This document shows, in pieces, positions 1 through 6,532 of a DNA stretch of 18,200 nt (positions are counted from its first letter, which is position 1; each line of letters opens with the position of its first letter). The position numbers and the translations under genes were made by a program. The DNA lies in contig JBDRGX010000135.1 in NCBI GenBank assembly GCA_043817485.1, positions 1 through 18,200 of the forward strand, written 5' to 3'. The notes below the pieces were generated by a model that did not search any database, had not been told where the DNA came from, and saw only the letters and a list, made by a program, of their open reading frames with translations. The stretch is from JBDRGX01 sp043817485 [NCBI: bacterium] (lineage in GTDB: Bacteria; JBDRGX01).

Positions 1-42
1 TTGCATCTCCTTTTTTTTTTATTTTTTTTTATTTATAGTATA
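1..42 (-). promoter_or_regulatory. Start region of a leftward gene lying outside the window
   Basis: Read on the minus strand, this stretch has TATACT/TATAAA boxes (plus-strand 32-42), then a long A-run, then AAGGAG (complement of 7-12) close to the window edge. The spacing puts a start codon at about position 1 or just beyond. The AUG inside the window (complement of 4-6) directly follows GGAG and is too close to serve. This is inferred from signal layout only, because no coding sequence of that gene is visible. Confidence 0.4.
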
Positions 43-99
43 AAAAAGGGGGGAGAAGCAAATAAAATCTTAATAATTGCTAATAATAAGCATTTTAAA

Positions 100-130
100 G
101 CGTATTGTCAAAATACTTTTGACAATACGC
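100..130. repeat. Perfect inverted repeat, 14-bp arms and 3-nt loop
   Basis: The arms GCGTATTGTCAAAA (100-113) and TTTTGACAATACGC (117-130) are exact complements around TAC. No T-run follows on the plus strand, so a plus-strand terminator is unlikely. On the minus strand the hairpin is followed only by a short CTTTAAAA. It sits where the 5' end of the next gene remnant should be. It could be a protein-binding palindrome, a mobile-element end or a poor terminator. Confidence 0.7.
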
Positions 131-266
131 AAGAGAGATCAGAGATAAGTTATATGAAGAAAATAAAGGGAAGGGCTTAAAAGAGTTTGCCGATATTCTG
201 GTAAAAGAAGCTCATGAAAGTTTATTGTGGAAAAATATTAAAATTCCATACACAAAAAATCGTTAA
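123..266 (+). pseudogene. 3' remnant of a small gene, no start codon
   Basis: One frame is open from the stop at 120-122 to TAA at 264-266 and encodes 47 residues. They include KGLKEFADILVKEAHESLLW and end in KIPYTKNR. The composition looks like real protein, with charged helical residues and Glu/Lys spacing. There is no AUG, GUG or usable UUG early in the frame, and the upstream side is replaced by the inverted repeat at 100-130. I do not recognise the family. It ends five bases before the attC-like site at 272, which is where a cassette gene normally ends. It is most likely a 5'-truncated cassette gene. Confidence 0.4.
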
Positions 267-271
267 AGTTA

Positions 272-335
272 GCTTAACCAGTTGTTCAAGCGGATGTAGC
301 AAAAAGATGCTACACCGTTCAACTCTGCGTTAGAC
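272..335 (+). mobile_element. attC: Integron attC-like recombination site
   Basis: The site begins with GCTTAAC (272-278), which fits the R'' consensus RYYYAAC, and ends with GTTAGAC (329-335), which fits the R' consensus GTTRRRY. Between them is an imperfect hairpin. GTT (284-286) and AA (288-289) face TT (318-319) and AAC (321-323), with C287 opposite C320 and an unpaired G290. CGG (291-293) pairs with CCG (315-317), and TGTAGC (295-300) pairs with GCTACA (309-314) around an 8-nt loop. An unpaired G in the L'' arm is the extrahelical base typical of folded attC sites. The 64-bp length is within the normal range. The preceding open frame stops five bases upstream, as in gene cassettes. No integrase gene is in the window. 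Confidence 0.7.
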
Positions 336-605
336 TTAAAAGAAAGGGTGTTAAAATATTACTCGGGCGTTAAGAGAACAGGCAGGCGGAAAATAGTATC
401 CAGTAAGCTATCGCTCTGGCGTAAGATATCAATCAAGCCTAACGAGGTGCTGCACTTAACAGCGGGAGATGGATCTCGTGATTAAGGTTTTTAAGTTTAT
501 CAACATTTTATCTTGCACATAAAGGTTAGTGGTTATTCTCCCCACTGTACGTGAGCTTATTGTTGAGTGTAACAGGAAAATTCCTTTATTGAGGGAAAAT
601 ATTAA
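336..605 (+). other. Non-coding cassette debris with one R''-like box
   Basis: There is no convincing reading frame here. GCCTAAC at 437-443 fits the attC R'' consensus RYYYAAC. It is followed by CTTAA...TTAAG arms enclosing GAGAT-GG-ATCTC (466-477). No matching GTTRRRY box lies at the right distance, so any attC here has lost its right half. Just before it, GTAAGAT (421-427, 'ggcgtaagat') differs by one base from an R' box. GAGGG at 591-595 is the likely ribosome-binding site of the next pseudogene. Confidence 0.35.
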
Positions 606-1106
606 ATGGCGTTTATTACCATGGAAAATCTGGAAATTACTAGTTCGCAGGAAAATAAATCTTTCCATCAGAAAACAATCATGATATTTACTGAGGGAAC
701 GATTATGGGTCCCCGTCATTGGTGGGATTGGCCTTTTGATAAAAAATATATACAGATTAATAATTGTGTAACAAAGATTATGAAATGGAAACAACAAAGC
801 GTAAAAATTGTTTATCTCACTTCACGCACAAGGATGAAAGATATAGAGAAGATAAAAGAGAATCTACTAATAAACGGTTTTCCAGGTACACGCCTCTATT
901 TTCGAGGACATAAGGAAAGATATAGCCGAGACGGTTATTCCTGCCGTTTTGGTGGAAGATGATTGTAGAAGCATTGGTGGCAAGTGGCAAATGGTAATTA
1001 CGTATATACGACCGGAAATACGAAAGCGTATTAAGTGATTGTGGTAAAAGAATTTAATGGTATAGACCATTTACCTGACACACTGTCAAGTTTACTTGAA
1101 TATTGA
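606..1106 (+). pseudogene. Frameshifted small conserved protein, HAD-like
   Basis: Three consecutive frames join into one recognisable protein of about 165 residues. The first (606 to about 914) contains IFTEGTIMG, KIVYLTSRT and FPGTRLYFRG. The second (from about 916) reads KDIAETVIPAVLVEDDCRS, then IGGKWQM and RPEIRKRIK, and meets TGA at 1036. The third (from 1038) reads IVVKEFNGIDHLPD and stops at TGA 1104-1106. From memory, this order (TxEGT, LTSR, FPGT, IEDDC-SIGG, IVVKEF-GIDHLP) matches a widespread family of small uncharacterised proteins resembling HAD phosphatases. The two shifts at about 914-916 and 1036-1038 make it a decayed gene or a sequencing error. GAGGG lies about 10 bases before the AUG, though M25 could be the original start. 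The attC-like site at 1137 follows the end closely, as expected of a cassette gene. Confidence 0.65.
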
Positions 1107-1112
1107 CAAATA

Positions 1113-1132
1113 AATAGGGACAGATACCTATT
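1113..1132. repeat. Short palindrome AATAGG...CCTATT
   Basis: AATAGG (1113-1118) and CCTATT (1127-1132) are exact complements around GACAGATA. The word 'ATAGGGACAGATACCTATT' resembles short dispersed palindromes often seen in candidate-phylum and deltaproteobacterial intergenic DNA, some tied to IS200/REP-type transposases. That link is from memory and unchecked. It lies between the pseudogene stop and the attC-like site. Confidence 0.45.
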
Positions 1133-1136
1133 AAAA

Positions 1137-1191
1137 GTCTCAGTCGTTGGAGCTTACTCGCTTCGCTCGCAGCTTAGCTCAGTTGTTAGGT
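1137..1191 (+). mobile_element. attC: Degenerate attC-like site
   Basis: The right end GTTAGGT (1185-1191) fits the R' consensus GTTRRRY, and AGCTCAG just before it resembles a normal L'-spacer. GAGCT (1150-1154) pairs with AGCTC (1176-1180) around a CGCTTCGC-containing loop, a loop motif common in known attC sites. The left end GTCTCAG (1137-1143) fits the R'' consensus only if an AA was lost (GTCT-AAC). The 55-bp length is slightly short. It lies 30 bases after the end of a cassette-like pseudogene. It is weaker than the site at 272 and relies partly on that context. Confidence 0.45.
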
Positions 1192-1460
1192 TGTATGGGT
1201 AGAGAGTATAATCTCAGGGGGAATTAATTTTGAAATACTTGGAGAAACCATCAACATTGAACCAAAACAATACAAAATACATAAAAGAAAAAAATACAAA
1301 TATCATATTTTTAATTTAAAATTATAAACATTATATTAGTAAAACTGATTGAAATTTAATATCATGCCTACGGCATTTGTATTATGTGGAAATGATTTTT
1401 TTTTACTGATTGTCCCGATGGAACATTTGTAGATATTCGTTCCGTAGAAACGAAATAATG
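1192..1460 (+). other. Gene-free stretch with small hairpins
   Basis: No supported gene is present. A frame from 1190 to about 1324 (plus) encodes 44 residues including NFEILGETINIEPKQYKIH, but it has no start codon and could be another cassette remnant. Small inverted repeats occur at ATGCC-TAC-GGCAT (about 1363-1375) and TTCGTT...AACGAA (about 1437-1455). The sequence turns A/T-rich from about 1260 onward, like the chromosome to the right. Confidence 0.3.
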
Positions 1461-1500
1461 ATAGCCAAAAGAATTGATTAATCCAATCTCTTTTGGCTAT
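1461..1500 (-). terminator. Hairpin terminator, probably bidirectional
   Basis: The 12-bp arms ATAGCCAAAAGA (1461-1472) and TCTTTTGGCTAT (1489-1500) are perfect complements. The loop contains a second small hairpin (ATTG...CAAT). The structure lies 64 bases past the stop of the large minus-strand gene. It is flanked by T-rich sequence on the plus side and a shorter ATTATTT tail on the minus side. It probably ends the minus-strand transcript. Confidence 0.6.
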
Positions 1501-1564
1501 TTATTTATACTCTATTTGGCTTTTCATACATTACTGTTTTTATTGCAACACATTTGTTTTGTTA

Positions 1565-4450
1565 TTACTTCATTTGTCTCCAATTGACAACTCGAGTAGT
1601 AACTGAACTTGGCACTGAAATACCACCTTCTCCTAATAAAGTTCTCCCAATAGTAGCATCATAAGTAATTGTTCCAAAATTCTTTATTTCTGCTTTTCTT
1701 CCACCAATAATACAACCTGTAAAAGATGCTCCTTGTTGTGAAGCTCCAGGAGCTTGAAGAATTGCATCTTTTCCAGCTCTTATTCCAGCCGTTACTGTGA
1801 AATAAGGATTTGCTCCTTCTAAAGTAATACTAACTGTTTCATCTTTAGAAATAAAATATCCGCTAATAGTAATAACTCTATCAGTATTTGTAAGTGTAAT
1901 ATTTTTTTTTGCATAAAAATTTCCTTTAATTTTATCACGGAATTTTTGAGCATCTCTATAAAAACCAAAAAGAATGTTTTCATTACTGCGAGCATAAGTT
2001 AAATCTATTGCAAAATTTCCTGACCATTCAACTGGTTGATTATAAGAAATAAAAGAAATACTACCATTTGTTTCTAATTTTCCACTTATTCCAGCAGTAC
2101 CCGCTGATTGACCAGAAGCAATAATAATACCTGGTTCTACTATATACGGTCTACTAATATCATCACCAATATCTATTATCGGACTTCCGCTTGTTTGATA
2201 ACCACCATTCCAATGAAGAAATCTTACTGTATTGTCTCCTTTGGCTTTCATTTCAGAAATTCCATTAAACACTTGAGCAGATTGATTAGCACTATTTTCA
2301 GAGCTTATAATAATAATATTTCCACCACTATGAAAAATACAATTACCATCTGGATGAGCAGAAATATCCATATCACAAGGAACACTACCACAACCTCTCA
2401 TAAGAATATCTCCATTAGATTTAGCAATAGAATTTTGCATTATTCTCATACGTTGTTTATTAGTAGAAAGAAAAGAAATGCTTTTTTCTGTATAAAATTC
2501 ACATGCCATTATTTCATTTTTTTTTATTGAAGTATGAGCTTCAGAACTCCATTGTCCATTAAGAATAATAATTCCGTTTTTTACCCAACAATCAACATTA
2601 TTTCTTCGTACATTTGTAAAACCATTTGTTCCTTTTGCTTTTATTATTACATTATTTAATGATTGTCCTTGCCAAAGATCATAAATTTCAACATTTTCTC
2701 CTACTTGAATATCTACACTTGCAAAACCTATACCACGAGCAACATGATGATTAAAAGCAATAAAAGATTTAGGAGTTCTAATTTTAAGTTTATTAGTTGA
2801 AGAACTTCCTGTTATGTATTGAGAACCTTTTCCATTAGCAACAATATAGATATTCCCTTGACTATGTAATGAACTATTAATATGATGATAAGCAGGTGCA
2901 GTTACATCCATTCCTTTACAAATAACAATACCAGCATTTTCTAAAACTCTTTCTCTTGGACTACCTGCATCAATGGTATAATTCATCATTCCAGAACTTC
3001 TTAATTCTATATAAAGACCACTTGAAATACGATCTCCACAATCAAAAATTATTGCTCCACCACTATGAATAGAATTTTCATTTCCTTCTGAATAAATACC
3101 TTGATCCCATGGAGATTGAGCAAGAAACATAAAATTACCATTAGTTTTTATATTAACTTTTTCATAAAAATAAGTATAAGTTGTAGAAGGAGGTTTCATA
3201 GTAAAATTACCTTTTGCTTGAAATCTACCATATAAATAATAAGCAGAATAATTAGTAAAATTTCCATAAGTATAAACTTGAAGATTTCTAAGCAAATTAA
3301 TTGATTTCCCTTGTTCACTATTAAAAAAAATATTCCCACCTGCTAAAAGACTTATTTCAGTTTCTGTTGAAGAACCTTCAATACGCACAGTACTTTTATT
3401 ATCGCAAATATCTTTTTCTGATATTAATCTTCCATTGCTTGTTAAATTTAATGTTATTGAATCACTACTACTACCAGTTCCAATATAAATATTTTCAGTA
3501 GTATAGTATGTTTTGTTAATAGTTTGCCAAGATTGGGTAAAATTAATATCTGTTGTGTAATATGTACCATCAGCAATGGCTTTTGCTTTATAATAAGCTA
3601 AATTAGATGCTTTGTCTCTACCATTAAAATAAGAAGGATCTGATAAATCTGGTGTTAATGGAGATTCAATACTTAAAGAAACAGTATCTGGTAAAGTAAT
3701 TGATGGTGCTGTTAAAACTGGTATTGCATTTATTAATAAAGGAGTTTCTCCAACAGTTTTTACTCTTTTTTCTCTAGTTATTTGCGTTGCTAAAATTCCT
3801 TCTGGTTCTCCATCATGAGTAGTAAGATTACCAGTTATTTTTACTTTATTAGTATATGAACCAGTAAAAACAACTTTTCTATCTGAAAAAATATTTCCCG
3901 TAATAGGAATTTCACTTCCTGGACTATAATTGCAAGTTACTTTGATTTCATTATTCGCATTTCCACCTGTACAACCAAGAACTGGCCAATTTTCAGAACT
4001 ATATACAGAAGATGTTTTTACTACAACATTAAGTCTTTTAGTAACACCACCTCTAAATATAAATCTTCCTGTGTTTTCATTATAACTTTGGAAATTTCCT
4101 CCTACATTTGCTTCAGAAATAATAGTACAATAACCTTTTGCTGGTTTATTTTGTAAAATAATAATATTTAATTTTTTATTTTGTACTTTATTTCTTAATG
4201 TATTATATCCTGTTCCCATTGAAATATTAGATATAGGTCCTGCAATATTAGGATTAGATTTTAATGTTTTTCGAGCATTAGCAATACCTGCTTCAGCTAA
4301 ATGTAAAGCTTGTAAACTTTGTACTTTATCTACTATTTTTTTCCCTCCTTCTTGTATATTATTTGAAAAGTAAATTCCCGCAACAGCAGCAGCAGCCACA
4401 ATAACAAGTACTATTATAAAAACCATTCCTTTTTCATTTTTGTATTTCAT
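1565..4450 (-). CDS. Large surface protein with PilX/prepilin-like N-terminus and repetitive strand-rich body
   Basis: The 961-residue protein begins MKYKNEKG followed by MVFIIVLVIVAAAAVAGIYF, a hydrophobic helix after a Lys/Glu leader ending in Gly. It continues SLQALHLAEAGIANARKTL, which is the minor pilin PilX/GspK-type N-domain pattern, where prepilin peptidase would cut after G8. Residue 5 of the mature form is Ile, not the usual Glu. The rest lacks a known enzyme motif. It repeats short strands around Gly-Asn turns, such as LLAGGNIFFNS, FQAKGNFTMK, IKTNGNFMFLAQ, LHSQGNIYIVANG, FHSGGNIIIISS and LETNGSISFIS, which suggests a beta-helix-like adhesin or tip protein. This is far longer than ordinary PilX (about 200 residues). 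AGGAGG sits eight bases before the AUG. It is a single-gene unit with its own promoter at 4520-4550 and a terminator at 1461-1500. The pilin head is well supported; the adhesin role is inferred. Confidence 0.8.
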   Translation of the reverse strand: MKYKNEKGMVFIIVLVIVAAAAVAGIYFSNNIQEGGKKIVDKVQSLQALHLAEAGIANARKTLKSNPNIAGPISNISMGTGYNTLRNKVQNKKLNIIILQNKPAKGYCTIISEANVGGNFQSYNENTGRFIFRGGVTKRLNVVVKTSSVYSSENWPVLGCTGGNANNEIKVTCNYSPGSEIPITGNIFSDRKVVFTGSYTNKVKITGNLTTHDGEPEGILATQITREKRVKTVGETPLLINAIPVLTAPSITLPDTVSLSIESPLTPDLSDPSYFNGRDKASNLAYYKAKAIADGTYYTTDINFTQSWQTINKTYYTTENIYIGTGSSSDSITLNLTSNGRLISEKDICDNKSTVRIEGSSTETEISLLAGGNIFFNSEQGKSINLLRNLQVYTYGNFTNYSAYYLYGRFQAKGNFTMKPPSTTYTYFYEKVNIKTNGNFMFLAQSPWDQGIYSEGNENSIHSGGAIIFDCGDRISSGLYIELRSSGMMNYTIDAGSPRERVLENAGIVICKGMDVTAPAYHHINSSLHSQGNIYIVANGKGSQYITGSSSTNKLKIRTPKSFIAFNHHVARGIGFASVDIQVGENVEIYDLWQGQSLNNVIIKAKGTNGFTNVRRNNVDCWVKNGIIILNGQWSSEAHTSIKKNEIMACEFYTEKSISFLSTNKQRMRIMQNSIAKSNGDILMRGCGSVPCDMDISAHPDGNCIFHSGGNIIIISSENSANQSAQVFNGISEMKAKGDNTVRFLHWNGGYQTSGSPIIDIGDDISRPYIVEPGIIIASGQSAGTAGISGKLETNGSISFISYNQPVEWSGNFAIDLTYARSNENILFGFYRDAQKFRDKIKGNFYAKKNITLTNTDRVITISGYFISKDETVSITLEGANPYFTVTAGIRAGKDAILQAPGASQQGASFTGCIIGGRKAEIKNFGTITYDATIGRTLLGEGGISVPSSVTTRVVNWRQMK

Positions 4451-4519
4451 TTTATTTTCCTCCTTTTTCTATGAAAAAGATATTTTCATATTTAATTTAT
4501 TTTTATTTCTTTCTATTTA

Positions 4520-4550
4520 ATTATAGTGAAAAATAAGGTAGAAAAGTCAA
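4520..4550 (-). promoter_or_regulatory. Sigma70-type promoter of the pilin-like gene
   Basis: On the minus strand TTGACT (complement of 4545-4550) is followed, after 19 bases, by a perfect TATAAT (complement of 4520-4525). It lies about 70 bases upstream of the AUG at 4450. The spacer is longer than the ideal 17 bases. A 20-bp perfect A/T palindrome (4549-4568) overlaps the upstream edge of the -35 box and could be an operator or an UP-like element. Confidence 0.55.
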
Positions 4551-4630
4551 ATTATTTTAAAATAATTTTTAAAATAATTTTTTTTTGGTGAGAATATTGA
4601 TAAAAAAATGTAAAGTTTTTTTGAAATGGC

Positions 4631-4830
4631 TTAATACCAATTTGCATTCAAAATGATAATAAGGCGAAAAAAAATAAAAATTATGAATTTAAAATTAGTC
4701 AAATAACACAGTTGATAACAAAGCCAACACAGTTAGCGTTAAAATTCTTCACCTTGAACCGACGATTTAAATCGTCGGTTCACCATATAAGTAGAAAATC
4801 CTTTGATTTGTTTAATACCAATTTGCAATT
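4631..4830 (+). repeat. Dispersed non-coding repeat, copy 1
   Basis: The unit opens with TTAATACCAATTTGCATTCA (from 4631) and contains GCCAACACAGTTAGCGTTAA (4723-4742). The first 16 bases recur exactly at 4812-4827. Both conserved words return in inverted orientation at 9740-9762 and 9588-9611, each with about two mismatches, while the DNA between them differs. This copy contains the long palindrome at 4755-4782. It fills the gap between panD and the pilin-like gene. Conserved ends with a variable core suggest a small non-autonomous element, and no transposase is seen. Confidence 0.65.
4755..4782. repeat. 28-bp perfect palindrome
   Basis: The half-site TGAACCGACGATTT is followed directly by its exact complement, with no loop. 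It sits inside the dispersed repeat, in A/T-rich DNA, and no T-run follows on either strand, so it does not look like an ordinary terminator. It may be the structural core of the repeat or a dimeric protein-binding site. Confidence 0.75.
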
Positions 4831-4847
4831 AAAAATAAAACAATATA

Positions 4848-5207
4848 TTATTTACTTTTTATTATTTTATTATTTTCATCTAAAAGAACTATACTTGGTT
4901 TTATTTTATCTAAATCATCTTCTGAAACTAAAGCATAAGCAAGAATACAAAGTTTATCTCCAATTTGTCCTCGTCTTGCTGCTGGACCATAAAGAATAAT
5001 AAGTCCAGAATTTTCTTTTTCTTCTATTACATATGTTTCAATTCGTTCTCCATTATTTAAATTAAGTACATGTACTTTTTCATAGAGAGCAATATTGCTT
5101 TTTTTTATAATTGCTTTATCTATACCAATACTACCTTTATAATATAATTCTGTTTTACTAATAGTTGCTTGATGAATTTTAGATTTTAAAAATTCTCTTA
5201 AAATCAT
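4848..5207 (-). CDS. panD: Aspartate 1-decarboxylase
   Basis: PanD makes beta-alanine from L-aspartate for pantothenate and CoA synthesis in the cytoplasm. It is made as a proenzyme that self-cleaves to form a pyruvoyl group. The 119-residue length fits the family. The family motifs are in place: LKSKIHQATI with catalytic Lys10, ELYYKGSIGID with the Gly25-Ser26 cleavage site, NNGERIETYV with Thr58-Tyr59, and GPAARRGQIGDK. AAGGAG lies seven bases before the AUG. It is the last gene of the leftward run, 53 bases after the outer-membrane protein gene. That gap is T-rich with no clear promoter. No other pantothenate gene is in view. Confidence 0.95.
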   Translation of the reverse strand: MILREFLKSKIHQATISKTELYYKGSIGIDKAIIKKSNIALYEKVHVLNLNNGERIETYVIEEKENSGLIILYGPAARRGQIGDKLCILAYALVSEDDLDKIKPSIVLLDENNKIIKSK

Positions 5208-5260
5208 TTATGATCTCCTTTTTATATTTAATTTTTTTTTGTTTATTTTTTCTACAGAAG

Positions 5261-6532
5261 TTAAAAACTATATTGTATTTTTGTTGTAAATAAAAAATTT
5301 ATTTCTTCAATTTTTTCAGTAGAATACCATCTATAAGCATAAGATGACCATAAAAAAAATTTCCACAAAGAATTTAATCGCCAAGTGAAATCAAAAGAAG
5401 TTGTATTCCCCCAATATTTTTTATTAGAATAATTTTCATCAAAAGGACATTTATTTTTTTCTAAATCAGTAATTACTTCCCAATAAAAAATTTTATTTTC
5501 ATATTGAATAGAAAAAGGTAATTTTCTTTTTAAATATGAATATGTCGGATCAGTTTCATCTTTTTTTTTCTCTCTTACATAAGATATTTTAAAAATAAAA
5601 TTTTCTAAATTATATTCTATTTCTGGTTCAAATTTTAATAAAAAAGAATTAGTATTATATTCATCTGGTTTTGCATAATCTTCTATTTCCATTTCATTTT
5701 TTAAGTTTGTTTTTAAATTCGAAAACAAAGGAAATTTAAAGTTTAGTAAAGCATTTTGTTCCCAAAGTTTATTTTTATCCGAAGAATTATAATAGTTTTT
5801 TATTCTCATTTCATATTCTAAATCCAAATTAATTTCTGTATTAAAAGTTTGTTCAAAATCTAAAGCCATTCCGTATTCTTCATAATTTTTTGAATTTTTT
5901 TGAGGAATTTCTTCTTCTGCATAAAGATCAGATAATAAATCAAAATCTTCTTGGCTTAATTCTTCAGCAAAAGAAAGCATTTTAAAAATCAAATAATCAA
6001 CTCCAATATTAATATTTGTATTAAAAAAAATAGCATAATCTAAATTTGTTTTAATTTGATAAGAATTATAATCATAATTAAATGAATTTGGATTTTTAAA
6101 TTTATTATACTTAAATTCATTCCCTAATTCTAATGAAAAATCATCTAAAAAAATAAAATTAAATGCAAAATTAGCTTTTTCATTTATTTCATTATTTCCT
6201 TGTTGAGATTTTTCATAATAATGTGAAAACAAAAATTCATTAGAAAATTTAAAAAAAATATCATCAGAAAAATTATAATTAAAATTACTTAATAATTCCC
6301 CTTCTGCATATTTTTTTGTATGTTGTAAATTAGTTTCAGTTTCTAATAAAGTTTTTGAAAAAAGATTAAAAGATTTTTCCAAATTAAAAAAAATTTTTTC
6401 TGCCCATTTTTTTTCTTCATAAATACTATAATAAGAATAATTTTCATTCATTTTTATATAGCCCTTATAAGATTTAGCATAAATAGGGCTTATGAAAATA
6501 TTTATAAATAATAAAATAAATAAAAAATTCAT
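5261..6532 (-). CDS. Predicted outer-membrane beta-barrel protein
   Basis: The 423-residue protein starts MNFLFILLFINIFISPIYA, a signal peptide likely cut after Ala19. The mature part is a series of alternating aromatic/hydrophobic and polar strands (for example NFNYNFSDDIFFKFSNEFLF and EINLDLEYEMRIKNYY) separated by Asn/Asp/Glu-rich turns. It ends in TTKIQYSF, and a C-terminal Phe is the usual barrel-assembly signal. I do not recognise a specific family; transport or surface-structure roles are open. Its AUG overlaps the stop of the upstream regulator gene as ATGA, so the two are translationally coupled and probably linked in function. Confidence 0.75.
   Translation of the reverse strand: MNFLFILLFINIFISPIYAKSYKGYIKMNENYSYYSIYEEKKWAEKIFFNLEKSFNLFSKTLLETETNLQHTKKYAEGELLSNFNYNFSDDIFFKFSNEFLFSHYYEKSQQGNNEINEKANFAFNFIFLDDFSLELGNEFKYNKFKNPNSFNYDYNSYQIKTNLDYAIFFNTNINIGVDYLIFKMLSFAEELSQEDFDLLSDLYAEEEIPQKNSKNYEEYGMALDFEQTFNTEINLDLEYEMRIKNYYNSSDKNKLWEQNALLNFKFPLFSNLKTNLKNEMEIEDYAKPDEYNTNSFLLKFEPEIEYNLENFIFKISYVREKKKDETDPTYSYLKRKLPFSIQYENKIFYWEVITDLEKNKCPFDENYSNKKYWGNTTSFDFTWRLNSLWKFFLWSSYAYRWYSTEKIEEINFLFTTKIQYSF

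Noticed and set aside
469-522. 17-codon frame starting ATGGATCTCGTG
   Set aside because: It is too short, has no ribosome-binding site at proper spacing, and its start lies in a small hairpin.
456-797. Minus-strand open frame of 113 codons
   Set aside because: Most of it lies antisense to the plus-strand pseudogene, which has recognisable conserved segments. It has a poor start and no family resemblance.
1171-1210. tRNA-like D-arm words (TTAGCTCAGTTG...GGTAGAG)
   Set aside because: There is no anticodon arm, no GGTTCRANNCC T-arm and no acceptor pairing. The words are explained by the attC-like right end.
2108-2530. Plus-strand open frame of 140 codons inside the large minus-strand gene
   Set aside because: It is antisense to a long well-supported gene. 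It is Thr/Ile/Asn-rich only because the other strand is repetitive, and it has no ribosome-binding site.
4712-4999. Plus-strand open frame of 95 codons
   Set aside because: It runs through the dispersed repeat and palindrome and then antisense to panD, and its composition is shadow-like (Leu/Lys/Tyr/Phe).
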